Assembly (NCBI GenBank): GCA_028718605.1 | Contig: JAQULM010000001.1 | Location: forward strand, 284,785 to 348,784 | Reading direction: 5' to 3' | Length of the DNA stretch: 64,000 nucleotides | DNA from: Patescibacteria group bacterium | Lineage (GTDB): Bacteria > Patescibacteria > ABY1 > UBA10025 > JAHIVO01 | Part shown: in pieces, positions 7,987 through 17,285 of the stretch | Layout of the letters: the number at the start of each line of letters is the position of its first letter | Position numbering within the stretch: position 1 is the stretch's first letter | Notes under the pieces: generated by a model | Told to the model about the DNA's origin: nothing | Databases searched by the model: none | Seen by the model: the letters and a program-made list of their open reading frames with translations, nothing else | Made by a program: the position numbers and the translations under genes

Positions 7987-8988
7987 ATGAACAGATTGAT
8001 GATCGTACTCGGATGCATGTTCGCCCTGTACCTACTCGCTCCGAGCGGATTACTGGCCCAAGCGCCTGCAAGCGCTTCAAAAAGTGACAGCGCCCAGACC
8101 GCACCAAAATGGGAACTCAAATACTATGGAGGCTACTTCCAGTTCCGTTTTGAGCAACCAAAAATGGAGCAGAATGTTAACAACCGCGAAGGTTTCTTCG
8201 CAGCTCGCCTGAGGCCATCGGTGGCGATCAAGCGCGGCCAGTCGCTTACGTTTCTTGCCGAAGCTCAGGTTGGAGACCCGACTATTTCCCTGCAGGCGTA
8301 TGCGGATATACGCCTTCTGTATCGGCGTATTGATTCCTCAACAGTCAGGAGCCTGACTATCAGGGTTGGGCAGTTCCCCAGTGAAATCGCCTTGATGACG
8401 GGAGGTCCGCGTTTAAAGCCGTGGGTTAATTTTGGGCTCATGGAGTTTTATACCCCGGTTCAGTACGTTTTCGGCATGCAAACCATGGCAACATGGGGCC
8501 GATACAGTTTTTCCGCCGCTGTGATTGATGGCAGTGCCATGAACAAAGCCGACAACAACGAAGCCAAGGATATCATCTGTGCCGCCCGGGTGAAACTCTC
8601 CAGCTTCCTCAACTTCCGGAGCGCGTATCAGACCGGTTACCAGCCCAATGGCTGGAGGAGTGCCGGATTTATAGGCTTTGAATGTACCATGGACAAGCTG
8701 GGATTGAGCGGCGTGCTCGCACTGCATAACCAATTCGGAATCACCGAGCGCGGCTGGGAGACTTCGGCGATATACGATGCAACAAAACATTTCCACTTGG
8801 TCGGGAGAGCTGTGCAACGGACCCAACATGCCCAAGCCGTGCTCGAGAACAATCTCGCAGCCCAGCACTCAATCGAATGGACCACGGGCATCGAAGCGCT
8901 GTCTGGGCCTCTCAAGTTCCAGGTAAACGGCGTCTTCCAGGGCACCAAGGCCGGACTCGCAGCCGAAATGCAGGTATCGGTGCCGTAA
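7987..8988 (+). CDS. Secreted beta-barrel-like (porin-like) protein, unknown function
   Basis: 333 residues from the ATG 6 nt after GTCGGAGG; an upstream in-frame ATG has no ribosome site. A clear signal peptide ends at LLAQA. The mature part alternates polar and hydrophobic residues in short strands (WELKYYGGYFQFRF, FFAARLRPSVAI, LTFLAEAQVG, SLTIRVGQFPSEIAL), as in Gram-negative porins such as phosphate-selective porin O/P. It does not end in Phe. A CPR cell is thought to lack an outer membrane, so either the placement or the barrel reading needs care. It is monocistronic with its own promoter and terminator. Confidence 0.7.
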   Translation: MNRLMIVLGCMFALYLLAPSGLLAQAPASASKSDSAQTAPKWELKYYGGYFQFRFEQPKMEQNVNNREGFFAARLRPSVAIKRGQSLTFLAEAQVGDPTISLQAYADIRLLYRRIDSSTVRSLTIRVGQFPSEIALMTGGPRLKPWVNFGLMEFYTPVQYVFGMQTMATWGRYSFSAAVIDGSAMNKADNNEAKDIICAARVKLSSFLNFRSAYQTGYQPNGWRSAGFIGFECTMDKLGLSGVLALHNQFGITERGWETSAIYDATKHFHLVGRAVQRTQHAQAVLENNLAAQHSIEWTTGIEALSGPLKFQVNGVFQGTKAGLAAEMQVSVP

Positions 8989-9018
8989 GCACCACTACCA
9001 CACACAATGAAGTGAAAG

Positions 9019-9049
9019 AGCCCCCGTGCATGATTGCGGGGGCTTTTAT
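9019..9049 (+). terminator. Intrinsic terminator after the first beta-barrel-like gene
   Basis: AGCCCCCG..CGGGGGCT stem followed by TTTATT. Confidence 0.85.
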
Positions 9050-9098
9050 TATGACAGTACTTTGCACGAGTAGTGGACAAAATGTGCATATGCGTTAC

Positions 9099-9127
9099 TT
9101 GATTTAAACAACCTCCGACTGTACAAT
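9099..9127 (+). promoter_or_regulatory. Promoter of dnaB-ybaB-recR (TTGATT-17-TACAAT)
   Basis: Good -35 and -10 at 17-nt spacing; the dnaB start lies 22 nt after the -10. Confidence 0.7.
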
Positions 9128-9148
9128 GGTGGCACAGAGAAATTACAT

Positions 9149-10510
9149 ATGGCCAAGGAAAACATCACCAAACTCCCCCCTCAAAACTTGGAGGCTGAGC
9201 AGTCTGTGCTCGGCTCTCTTTTGATAGACAAGGACGCGATCACCAAGATTGCCGATATCCTCAGACCTGATGACTTTTACAAAGATATCCACGGCATGAT
9301 CTTTGAGGCGATGCTCGACCTGTATGAACAACGCGACCCGATCGACGTCGTATCGCTTTCGAACATGCTGAAGGGTAAAAGCCAGCTCGATACCATCGGC
9401 GGCAGGAGCTACCTTGCGAGTCTGGCAAACGCCGTGCCGTCTTCGTCCCATATCGTCAGCTACGCCCAAATCGTCCAGAAAAAGGCGACTCTGAGAAGAA
9501 TGCTCGAAGTCGCATCCGAAATCACTGAACTCGGATACCAGGAGAACGACAATATTAATGAGCTCCTTGATAAAGCGGAACAGCGGCTCTTCGGGGTATC
9601 GCAGAAGTACCTGAAACAAAATTTTATTCCGATAAAATCAATCCTGACGGAGGCGTTTGACCGGATTGATGAATTGCACAAAGAGTCCGGCAAACTCCGC
9701 GGCATACCGACTGGCTTCCCCGATCTGGATAATATCCTGGCTGGATTGCAGAAGTCAGACCTCGTTATTCTCGCGGCGCGGCCGTCGGTCGGGAAAACAT
9801 CTCTCGCGCTCGATATAGCCCGGAATGTAGCCACTAAAAGTAAAATCCCAGTCGGTATCTTCAGCCTTGAAATGTCCAAGGAACAGCTCGTCGACCGGCT
9901 CCTGTGCTCACAGGCAAACGTTGAGCTCTGGAAGATGCGTACCGGCAAGCTCTCGGAGGATACGGACTTCGCGAATATCGGACATGCCATGGGAGAATTA
10001 TCAGAAGCGCCGATTTACATCGACGATTCCGCGACGTCAAATATCATGGAAATCCGGACCAAAGCGCGCCGCCTCCAATCTGAACATAACCTTGGCCTTA
10101 TCATACTTGATTACTTGCAGCTCATGCAGGGAGAAAGCTCCTCCGACAATCGTGTCCAGGAAATCAGCCAGATTACGCGGTCGCTGAAAGGCATCGCACG
10201 CGAATTGGACGTGCCATTGCTGACGATCTCCCAGCTATCTCGCGCCGTGGAATCACGCACGCCTCCAATCCCAAAACTCTCCGATTTGAGAGAGTCTGGC
10301 TCCATCGAGCAGGACGCAGACGTCGTTCTGTTCCTCTACCGTGAAGGCCTGTATAAGAGAGATTTGGACCCTGAGAATAAAAATATCACCGAAGTGCACA
10401 TTGCCAAGCATCGCAATGGGCCGACAGGCGTTGTACAGCTGTATTTCGATGAAAATAAAGTAAGCTTCAGGACACTCGAACGGAAAGTTGACGCAGGAGC
10501 GGCATTTTAA
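9149..10510 (+). CDS. dnaB: Replicative DNA helicase DnaB
   Basis: 453 residues, normal length. The N-terminal domain begins PPQNLEAEQSVLGSLLID. The RecA-like motor has Walker A ARPSVGKTSLA (about 212-222), the GIFSLEMSKEQLVDRLL helix, Walker B LGLIILDYLQLM, DnaB motif 4 ISQLSRAVESR and the SGSIEQDADVVLFLYRE end. It unwinds DNA ahead of the replisome as a hexamer. It is first in an operon with ybaB (17-nt gap) and recR, linking replication with recombination repair. Confidence 0.98.
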   Translation: MAKENITKLPPQNLEAEQSVLGSLLIDKDAITKIADILRPDDFYKDIHGMIFEAMLDLYEQRDPIDVVSLSNMLKGKSQLDTIGGRSYLASLANAVPSSSHIVSYAQIVQKKATLRRMLEVASEITELGYQENDNINELLDKAEQRLFGVSQKYLKQNFIPIKSILTEAFDRIDELHKESGKLRGIPTGFPDLDNILAGLQKSDLVILAARPSVGKTSLALDIARNVATKSKIPVGIFSLEMSKEQLVDRLLCSQANVELWKMRTGKLSEDTDFANIGHAMGELSEAPIYIDDSATSNIMEIRTKARRLQSEHNLGLIILDYLQLMQGESSSDNRVQEISQITRSLKGIARELDVPLLTISQLSRAVESRTPPIPKLSDLRESGSIEQDADVVLFLYREGLYKRDLDPENKNITEVHIAKHRNGPTGVVQLYFDENKVSFRTLERKVDAGAAF

Positions 10511-10527
10511 TACGAATAATTAACCCC

Positions 10528-10824
10528 ATGTTTGAGAAAATAAAACAGCTGAAAGACCTCCGCGAACGTGCGCAGCAAATGAAAACGATGCTGGCGCAGG
10601 AAAAAGTTCAGGGAGAGGGCGGCAGCGGTAAAGTCCGGATAGCAATGGACGGCAACCAAGAAGTACTCGCCGTAGAAATCAGCCCGGAATTACTGAACCC
10701 GAGCGAGAAGGAAACAGTTGAAAAATACATAAAAGAAGCGGTAAACGATGCCCTCAATAAAGTCAGGCGGGTAATGGCGGAAAAAATGCAAAGTACTGGA
10801 GGTCTCGGCATGTTTGGAATGTAG
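10528..10824 (+). CDS. ybaB: YbaB/EbfC nucleoid-associated protein
   Basis: 98 residues: N-terminal coiled coil (IKQLKDLRERAQQMKTMLAQ), then the VRIAMDGNQEVLAVEISPEL sheet and C-terminal helix VNDALNKVRRVMAEKMQ, typical of the family. It forms dimers that bind DNA. Its place between dnaB and recR fits the common ybaB-recR pair. Confidence 0.95.
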   Translation: MFEKIKQLKDLRERAQQMKTMLAQEKVQGEGGSGKVRIAMDGNQEVLAVEISPELLNPSEKETVEKYIKEAVNDALNKVRRVMAEKMQSTGGLGMFGM

Positions 10825-10834
10825 CCCTATCACT

Positions 10835-11440
10835 ATGGCCCACTATCCCGACGCTATCAAAGCATGCATCGCATACTTCAACCGGCTGCCCGGCATTGGC
10901 CCGAAATCGGCGGAGCGGATTGTTTTTTATTTGCTCAAGCAGAACCCCGGCTTCATTGCGGAATTCACTGGCACGATCGGGAGCCTCAAGAAACACATTA
11001 CCGTTTGCGACAGTTGTTTCAATATCGGCGCTACGAACCCGTGCGAAATTTGCGCCGACAAAAAACGAGACCAGCGAACGCTCTGCGTCGTGGCTGATCC
11101 GCAAGATATCAGCATCCTGGAGAAAACCGGTGAGTACCGCGGCTTGTACCACGTCCTGGGCGGCGTCCTCAATCCGGTTGAAGGGATCACCCCGGACCAC
11201 ATCCGCATCCAGGAACTATTCGCGAGGATAAAGAAACACACACCCCGCATCACTGAGGTTATTATCGCAACGAATCCCGATCTTGAGGGCGAATCAACAG
11301 CCCTATACCTGGGAAGGAAACTGAAAGCCGCAGGCGTCCGCGCTACCCGGCTGGCGAAAGGCCTCCCGATGGGCGCAACGATCGAATACGCAGATGAAAT
11401 TACAATAACGAGCGCCCTCAAAGGCCGCCAGGATATTTAA
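10835..11440 (+). CDS. recR: Recombination protein RecR
   Basis: 201 residues starting MAHYPDAIKACIAYFNRLPG, chosen because it aligns with the usual RecR start; an earlier frame start lies inside ybaB. It has a helix-hairpin-helix (LPGIGPKSAERIVFYLL), a zinc finger CDSCFNIGATNPCEIC, and a Toprim domain (LCVVADPQDISILEKTGEYR..YHVLGG). It works with RecO to load RecA at gaps. The start is 10 nt after ybaB. The gene ends facing rplU. Confidence 0.97.
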   Translation: MAHYPDAIKACIAYFNRLPGIGPKSAERIVFYLLKQNPGFIAEFTGTIGSLKKHITVCDSCFNIGATNPCEICADKKRDQRTLCVVADPQDISILEKTGEYRGLYHVLGGVLNPVEGITPDHIRIQELFARIKKHTPRITEVIIATNPDLEGESTALYLGRKLKAAGVRATRLAKGLPMGATIEYADEITITSALKGRQDI

Positions 11441-11475
11441 CCGCAGCTCTTCTCCTTCTTCCGAACTCCACCACG

Positions 11476-11796
11476 TCAGGCTGCAATGCCGACTGATGCG
11501 ATTTTTACGCGCGTAAAATGCTGCCGGTGCCCACGGGTAATATGGTACCGAGTTTTTGCTTTATACTTCACGACCATGACTTTATCCGCCTTGCCATGCT
11601 CCTCGATTTTCCCCGTGACACGAACTTTCGGGACCGTTGGCTTTCCGACGATGGTTTTCGCGCCATCACTGTACATCAAAACGTCCTTGAAAGTTACCGT
11701 TGACCCGACCGTTCCCGCGATTGTTTCAAATCGTATCGATTTTCCCTCATGAACGCGATACTGCTTGCCTCCCTGGCTGATGATTGCAAATTTCAT
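11476..11796 (-). CDS. rplU: 50S ribosomal protein L21 (bL21)
   Basis: 106 residues from MKFAIISQGGKQYRVHEGKS, the canonical L21 start; the frame is open upstream but that part is not L21-like. The C-terminal TRYHITRGHRQHFTRVKI is the family RNA-binding signature. rpmA (L27) is not adjacent as it usually is. Convergent with recR. Confidence 0.97.
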   Translation of the reverse strand: MKFAIISQGGKQYRVHEGKSIRFETIAGTVGSTVTFKDVLMYSDGAKTIVGKPTVPKVRVTGKIEEHGKADKVMVVKYKAKTRYHITRGHRQHFTRVKIASVGIAA

Positions 11797-11863
11797 ATGG
11801 TACAAAAATAAAACGTGTAATACCGTATAACAACGCTCGGTGTGAAGTCTATCATACCGCGTC

Positions 11864-12340
11864 CTACTTGTCAAAAACGATATTCACCAGATCGCCGACC
11901 TGAAATCCTCGCGTTTCAGCAGTGCGCGCGCGAATCTCCAACACATACTGCGATGGGACCGCAGCACTCACCCGTTCCTGTCCTGGCTGCGCTTCCTCCG
12001 TAATCGCAGCAATGGCTCCATTGTTTATCCAGATCATATCGAGCGGGATCTGCATCCCCTGCATGGTAAACGTACGCACCTCCGGCTTATCAAAAACGAA
12101 GAGCATCCCGCGGTCAGCCGCCAGGCTATCACGGCCTTTGAGGCCTTTTGTCAGCGCGTGGGCTGTCTTTGCAACCTCAGCCTGGAAAACAGAGTTCCCG
12201 ATAGTGACCTGCGCAGTTTCATTCACTATCTTCTTCAGGTAGAATGGAATATCATTCTTGACCGAGGATCCTCCGGCAGCCCAAAATATGATGCCGACGA
12301 TAATAGCTATTACGATGAGTACCCAGATCGGCTTGCCCAT
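11864..12340 (-). CDS. Membrane-anchored DUF192 protein
   Basis: 158 residues. N-terminal hydrophobic anchor (PIWVLIVIAIIVGIIFWAAGG), then a DUF192 domain: EVAKTAHALTKGLKGRDSL, GMLFVFDKPEVRTFTMQGM, PLDMIWINNGAI and a C-terminal VLEIRARTAETRGFQVGD. The family is small, widespread and extracytoplasmic, with no proven reaction. It lies 16 nt after the WecA-like gene. Confidence 0.88.
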   Translation of the reverse strand: MGKPIWVLIVIAIIVGIIFWAAGGSSVKNDIPFYLKKIVNETAQVTIGNSVFQAEVAKTAHALTKGLKGRDSLAADRGMLFVFDKPEVRTFTMQGMQIPLDMIWINNGAIAAITEEAQPGQERVSAAVPSQYVLEIRARTAETRGFQVGDLVNIVFDK

Positions 12341-12356
12341 AGTTGTATAAAATTAA

Positions 12357-13502
12357 TCATTGCTTGATCGTAGCATTATCCGGCGACGCTTGACGGATAC
12401 GGCGCCGGTACACCAATACAATTATGCTCGCGAGGACTACCATGCCGCCGCCGACTGCGATGAGCGCGAACATTTTTTCACTGCCCTCGAGGACCAACGC
12501 AAGACTTCCGCACAAAATGCTGACACCGTACAGAAACAGGACGGCCTTCCGGTGCGTGAAACCGATATCGAGCAGCCGGAAATGGAGGTGTTTCCGGTCG
12601 GCAGTCGAGAAAGGCGACTTCTTTTCAAAAAACAGCCGCCTTCCGATGACCCATGCGACATCCAGGATGGGAATGCCCATGATGAGGAGCGCAGTAGCTA
12701 TTTTCGCGCCGGAAATGATCGCCAAAACGCCGAGCATATACCCCGTAAATAGGCTCCCTCCCTCACCCAGAAATATTCGGGCGGGATGGAAATTAAAAAA
12801 CAGGAAACCGAAACACGCGCCGGCAAGTATCACTGCGAGGAGCGCAGTTTCAGGCTGTGCGACCTCCTGGTGGATGCTCAGAAAAAACAAGACGATGGAC
12901 CCAATCGTGGTAATCCCAGTAACCAATCCGTCGAGGCCGTCCAGGAACTTTGTCGTGTACATCATCCCCATGAGCCAGATGATGGCGAATAGGTCCGCGA
13001 ATAAAATGAAAAAATACGGTACGCCCCCGATCGTCAACACATGAATCCTGATTGCGTCGAGATTAATCGTGCCTCCGAGGGGATTGGTGATATAGGTAAT
13101 GCCGATTCCCGCTCCGATGGTGATAAGTGTCGCGAGCAGGGGCCAGAGTATCTGTCTCGACGGTTTCAAACCTTTACGATCGTCCAGGAAACCGCCCAGC
13201 ATCAGCACCAGTCCCGCAACGCCGATTCCGATTAAATATTTTAGCTGCATATAACCGCCAAGAAGCCGGTCAGAAAAGAGCGCATACCCCAGTGTCACCA
13301 GCGCCATGGAAAAAAATATCGCGAGCCCTCCGAGCAGGGGCACTGGCTGTTTCTGTATTTTGCGCTCCGGCGAGTCGCCAGGGCGGTCGACAATCTGCCA
13401 CCGTAAGGCCAATTTGCGGATTACATACGTCAGGACAGCTGCGACAATGGCAGTTGCAATAAACGGTATAATATAGTATTTAACGCTGAGGTAGTTCCCC
13501 AT
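12357..13502 (-). CDS. Undecaprenyl-phosphate sugar-1-phosphate transferase (WecA/MraY family)
   Basis: 381 residues with about eleven membrane helices. Family motifs: VPLLGGLAIF near the start, GGFLDDRKGLKPSRQ (first Asp motif), KFLDGLDGLVTG (catalytic Asp loop), FLGEGGSLFTGY and the HLHF motif in TADRKHLHFRLLDIG. It moves a sugar-1-phosphate, probably N-acetylhexosamine, from a UDP-sugar to undecaprenyl phosphate for wall or surface glycan. The HLHF motif favours WecA/TagO over MraY. The start overlaps the end of ruvX by 23 nt. Confidence 0.9.
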   Translation of the reverse strand: MGNYLSVKYYIIPFIATAIVAAVLTYVIRKLALRWQIVDRPGDSPERKIQKQPVPLLGGLAIFFSMALVTLGYALFSDRLLGGYMQLKYLIGIGVAGLVLMLGGFLDDRKGLKPSRQILWPLLATLITIGAGIGITYITNPLGGTINLDAIRIHVLTIGGVPYFFILFADLFAIIWLMGMMYTTKFLDGLDGLVTGITTIGSIVLFFLSIHQEVAQPETALLAVILAGACFGFLFFNFHPARIFLGEGGSLFTGYMLGVLAIISGAKIATALLIMGIPILDVAWVIGRRLFFEKKSPFSTADRKHLHFRLLDIGFTHRKAVLFLYGVSILCGSLALVLEGSEKMFALIAVGGGMVVLASIIVLVYRRRIRQASPDNATIKQ

Positions 13503-13911
13503 ATTTCCTATCCAGATATGATTGTAAAATTATCTGCGCTGCCTGCTGATCGATTCTGCCCCGCATTCCCCGGTCATGTTGTCCGCCTTCCCTCATCGCC
13601 CGAGAAGCAAGGGTGCTGGTACATCGCTCATCTTCATACTCAATAGGCAGTGAAAAGTGTCGCTTGATCTCTGCGGCGAATGCACGAACTTTTTTTACAG
13701 CAGCTCCTTCCGAGCCATCCCGCTCAAGGGGGAATCCGATGACAAACCGCTCAATGCCGTCTTCTTGGCAAATTTTTCGTATCCGATTAATAAGTTCGGG
13801 CAATGTCGAATACGATATGGTTTCGCGCGCCAATGCCATCCCGCTGCCTTCTATAGAAACAGCGAGCCCAACTCTGCGCTCTCCAAAATCAATCCCCAGA
13901 ATCTTTACCAT
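13480..13911 (-). CDS. ruvX: Putative pre-16S rRNA nuclease / Holliday-junction resolvase-like protein YqgF (RuvX)
   Basis: 143 residues. RNase H-like fold with ILGIDFGERRVGLAVSIEG (first Asp), FVIGFPLERDGSEG, and the end YEDERCTSTLASRAM carrying the acidic residue. It matures the 16S rRNA 5' end in E. coli. It lies between map and the WecA-like gene. Confidence 0.95.
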   Translation of the reverse strand: MVKILGIDFGERRVGLAVSIEGSGMALARETISYSTLPELINRIRKICQEDGIERFVIGFPLERDGSEGAAVKKVRAFAAEIKRHFSLPIEYEDERCTSTLASRAMREGGQHDRGMRGRIDQQAAQIILQSYLDRKYGELPQR

Positions 13912-13923
13912 AGAACATTTAAA

Positions 13924-14679
13924 TCAGCGGGCTGATGTTCGTGTCAGTATTTCGCATCCATCAACGGTTACAACGACCGTATGTTCAAAGTGGGCTGCCA
14001 ACGAGCCATCAGCAGTAACAATTGTCCAATCATCTCCCTCAGTGAGCACCTCAGGCCCGCCCATCGTAACCATCGGCTCAATCGCAAGTACCGCGCCTGG
14101 CTCGAGCACCGGCCCTTCTCCTGCACGCCCGAAATTCGGAATACGCGGCTCCTCGTGCACCTCGTACCCGACTCCGTGCCCCACCAAACTCCGTACAACC
14201 CCATACCCCTGCTTCTCAACGTATGCCTGAACTGCGGAGCCGATATCACCAATTGTATTGCCCGGCCGAACTTGTTTGATCGCGATATCGAGCGCGGTGC
14301 GCGTCGCAGTAATCAGACGCTGAGTGCGGCGACTAACTGCTCCGACCGGAATGGTAACGGCCATGTCTGTATACAGACCGCGATAATTCAAACCAATATC
14401 AATCCCGACAATATCCCCCTCATGCATTACAACTTCATCGCGTGGGATTCCATGGACAACGGTTTCATTTACTGAAATGCATGTCGTTGCCGGATACCCA
14501 TGAAATCCCTTGAAGGACGGTTTGCCGCCCGCTGCCACAATCATCTGCTCTGCGGCTGTATCAAGCAGCAGTGCCGTGACGCCCGGCTTTACTTTCCCGG
14601 CTACAAACTGAACAACTTCAGCTAAAATCCTCCCCCCCTCCCGGAGTATTGCGATATCGCGAGACGTTTTCAACCTCAT
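13924..14679 (-). CDS. map: Type I methionine aminopeptidase
   Basis: 251 residues. Metal ligands are visible: GIDIGLNYRGLYTDMAVT (two Asp), GHGVGYEVHEEPRIPN (His), AIEPMVT (Glu) and the C-terminal HFEHTVVVT (Glu). The catalytic His is in KGFHGYPATTCISVN. It removes the initiator Met from new proteins. It lies 3 nt after the kinase fusion, in the usual secY-adk-map order. Confidence 0.98.
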   Translation of the reverse strand: MRLKTSRDIAILREGGRILAEVVQFVAGKVKPGVTALLLDTAAEQMIVAAGGKPSFKGFHGYPATTCISVNETVVHGIPRDEVVMHEGDIVGIDIGLNYRGLYTDMAVTIPVGAVSRRTQRLITATRTALDIAIKQVRPGNTIGDIGSAVQAYVEKQGYGVVRSLVGHGVGYEVHEEPRIPNFGRAGEGPVLEPGAVLAIEPMVTMGGPEVLTEGDDWTIVTADGSLAAHFEHTVVVTVDGCEILTRTSAR

Positions 14680-14682
14680 ACT

Positions 14683-15912
14683 CTATGATGCGAGCGCTTT
14701 AATAATATCCCGGAAGACTACCGCTATCGAAGGCTCACCATTCACTTCCAAAAGAATTCCCTGCCGCCGGTAGTATGCAATAACCGGTTTCGTAAGGCGG
14801 TTGTATGATACGAGACGCCTATTGATAGCCTGCGGCTTGTCATCTTCTCGCCGAACCAGCAAGCCTGTGCAGCGGGGGCAGTGTTCGCGGCCGCGCTCAA
14901 TATCAACTCCGTCGATGAATATTGCCCCGCAACGATCGCAGGTGCGCCGCAATGACAATCGGCGAATCGTCGTCGAGCGGCGGATTGGGAGGAATATCAC
15001 CCATGAAATGGCGCGGTGTAATGATGCCATTACCCGATCGAGGCTGCGTGCTTGGGCGATAGTGCGCGGGAAACCATCAAACAAAAACCCGCGTGATACG
15101 GCCACCCGGCTTAATTCCTGCTGGAGCACTTTTAACACAATCGGATCGGGTGCAAGCTTACCCTCAATATTAATAATGCGGTGGACTCTTCTTCCCAGCG
15201 GCGATTGCTGGCGAGCTAATTTGCGGAGTATTTTCCCCGTTTCGACATGGTACAGCCGAAACCGCTCCGCGAGGAGATGTGCCTGGGTACCCTTGCCGGA
15301 CCCCTGGGGACCGAGGAGAATATAATTTGTGTTCATGGACATTCGCACACGGCGATGAATTTCGGCAAGTACGTTGTCGATCCGCCGGTATAATTTCGGC
15401 ACAGAATCATTATTCGGAATATGAAAATCCGCTGCCGCAATGACGACATCCAGCTGCTGCTGTGTTGCCGATCCGGTGCGCTCTTTGCGTTCCTGCGCCT
15501 GGAAGCGTGCATATGAAACATGGTCGTCGATTCTCCCCCGCCGCTTTGCACGGAGATAGCGCATGCGCTGCGGCGCCGAAACGGCAATAACAAAAACCAT
15601 GCCATGTCTTTTTAGCGCCGCGATTTCCCCGGGATTGCGGACGCTCGAAATAATTAACCGTGACACGCGCCGGCATCCAGGACTGAGCAATGTTTTTTCC
15701 GCAAGATACCCCACACCAAAACGCGTCCTGAGCTCGTTGCCGACTCGTATGAGATTATCCCGATTGACTTCGATGTGGCGGCGGCGACAAATGGCACGAA
15801 GTGTCTCCGAAAGCGAAAAATGAGCGAATCCTTTGCGCCCAAGATATGCCGCAGCAGTATCCTTGCCCGAAGAGGAAAGGCCAACAAGAATGATAATGAT
15901 TTTTTTCTTCAT
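14683..15912 (-). CDS. adk: Fused nucleotide kinase: UPF0200/dNMP-kinase-like domain plus adenylate kinase
   Basis: One 409-residue frame with two P-loop kinases. Residues 1 to about 185 have GLSSSGKDTAAAYLG (P-loop 11-19), LSETLRAICRR, IISSVRNPGEIAALKRHG and a closing DFHIPNNDS, like dephospho-CoA-kinase-like or UPF0200 kinases. Residues about 193-409 are adenylate kinase: GPQGSGKGTQ (201-210), FDGFPRT, and a zinc-type LID CDRCG..HCPRC. Adk normally stands alone at this locus. An in-frame Met at 191 (base 15342) has no Shine-Dalgarno, so fusion is favoured but internal initiation is possible. Confidence 0.85.
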   Translation of the reverse strand: MKKKIIIILVGLSSSGKDTAAAYLGRKGFAHFSLSETLRAICRRRHIEVNRDNLIRVGNELRTRFGVGYLAEKTLLSPGCRRVSRLIISSVRNPGEIAALKRHGMVFVIAVSAPQRMRYLRAKRRGRIDDHVSYARFQAQERKERTGSATQQQLDVVIAAADFHIPNNDSVPKLYRRIDNVLAEIHRRVRMSMNTNYILLGPQGSGKGTQAHLLAERFRLYHVETGKILRKLARQQSPLGRRVHRIINIEGKLAPDPIVLKVLQQELSRVAVSRGFLFDGFPRTIAQARSLDRVMASLHRAISWVIFLPIRRSTTIRRLSLRRTCDRCGAIFIDGVDIERGREHCPRCTGLLVRREDDKPQAINRRLVSYNRLTKPVIAYYRRQGILLEVNGEPSIAVVFRDIIKALAS

Positions 15913-16008
15913 ATCGCCTGTAGTATAACGTATTTAGTTATAAAAAACCACCTCGCAATTATTAATGCAGGGGTGCGTCAAATCATTCGAAGAAGCACAT
16001 CGTCCCGG

Positions 16009-17283
16009 TTAAAAGCCCTCGTAGTTTCTCATCACGAGCTGAGATTCAATCTGCTTAACGACTTCAATAACAACTGAAACGACGATCAGCAAGCTCGTGC
16101 CGCCAACAACGAGGGTACTGATCTTTGTTGCAGACTGGATAACGTTCGGCAAAATCGCAATGATACCCAGAAAAAGTGCGCCCCCGAGGATAATCCTATT
16201 GCTCACGTATCCCAAAAAGTCGGATGTCGGCTTGCCTGGCCTGATACCCGGAATAAATCCGCCCTGTTTCTGCAGATTCTCGGCGATCTGCGTCGGATGG
16301 AATACAACAGCTGTATAGAAATATGTAAATACAACAACAAGGACAAAATACATCACGGCGTAGATGAACTGGTTCTGGAATGTCGCAACGGTCCATGCAG
16401 CAGCACTGGCCAGCCATCCGACTGATGAATTGACAAAAAACTGCGCAATCATCGGCGGAACAAGGACGATCGACACGGCAAAAATAATCGGAATAACACC
16501 GGCCTGGTTCACCTTGAGCGGGAGATGGGTATTGACGCCTCCATACATCCGCATGCCGCGGATGCGCTTCGCGTATGAAACGGGGATATTGCGCTGCCCT
16601 TCGGTAATGACGACAATAGCTGCTACGGTCAAGACGCCGACAACTCCAAATGCTATCAAACCGCCAAGTTGTGTCATGTCGAATGTCGCTAGAGTGCGCT
16701 GAATCTGTGTCGGGACATTTGCGACGATACCAGCAAATATGATAAGGGAAATGCCATTCCCTATCTTTTTTTCATTGATCAGCTCGCCGATCCACATTAA
16801 AAAGATCGTTCCCGCTGTAATAGTAATGATTGTCGTCGAAAGCTGCATCATGCTCATGGCACCGACAATTCCACGCCCCGACTGCCGGAGAATGGTAATC
16901 ATGCTATACGCCTGGAGCGCAGCGAGTGGGATGGACAGCACCCGCTGGTACTGATTGAGTTTTGCGCGCCCTGCCTCACCCTCTTTCTGGAGCTCCTCGA
17001 GCCGCGGTATCACCATGGTAAGCAACTGGAAAATGATGGAGGCGGTAATATACGGTGCAACGCCAAGCATAACAACAGAAAAGTTTTCCATGCCGCCGCC
17101 AGAGAAAAGATTCAGAAGCCCGAGAAGTTGGTTTTCCTGAAAAAAACTTTTAAGATTTCCTACATCAATGCCAGGGATCGGAATATGCGCCGCAATGCGG
17201 AATATAAGGAGCATCGCAAGCACAAACAGTATCTTATTGCGAAGCTCTTTGACGACCCATATCTGGCGGAATTTCTCCCACAT
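16009..17283 (-). CDS. secY: Preprotein translocase subunit SecY
   Basis: 424 residues with ten membrane helices. The family start ELRNKILFVLAMLLIFRIAA, the plug region PGIDVGNLKSFF, ITASIIFQLLTMVIPRLEEL, and the cytosolic loop RIRGMRMYGGVNTHLPLKVN are present. It is the channel of the Sec system in the cytoplasmic membrane. It lies 2 nt after rplO, the standard spc-operon position. Confidence 0.98.
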   Translation of the reverse strand: MWEKFRQIWVVKELRNKILFVLAMLLIFRIAAHIPIPGIDVGNLKSFFQENQLLGLLNLFSGGGMENFSVVMLGVAPYITASIIFQLLTMVIPRLEELQKEGEAGRAKLNQYQRVLSIPLAALQAYSMITILRQSGRGIVGAMSMMQLSTTIITITAGTIFLMWIGELINEKKIGNGISLIIFAGIVANVPTQIQRTLATFDMTQLGGLIAFGVVGVLTVAAIVVITEGQRNIPVSYAKRIRGMRMYGGVNTHLPLKVNQAGVIPIIFAVSIVLVPPMIAQFFVNSSVGWLASAAAWTVATFQNQFIYAVMYFVLVVVFTYFYTAVVFHPTQIAENLQKQGGFIPGIRPGKPTSDFLGYVSNRIILGGALFLGIIAILPNVIQSATKISTLVVGGTSLLIVVSVVIEVVKQIESQLVMRNYEGF

Positions 17284-17285
17284 AC

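Noticed and set aside
12424..13044. Plus-strand frame of 206 codons
   Set aside because: Antisense to the WecA/MraY-like gene, whose motifs are clear.
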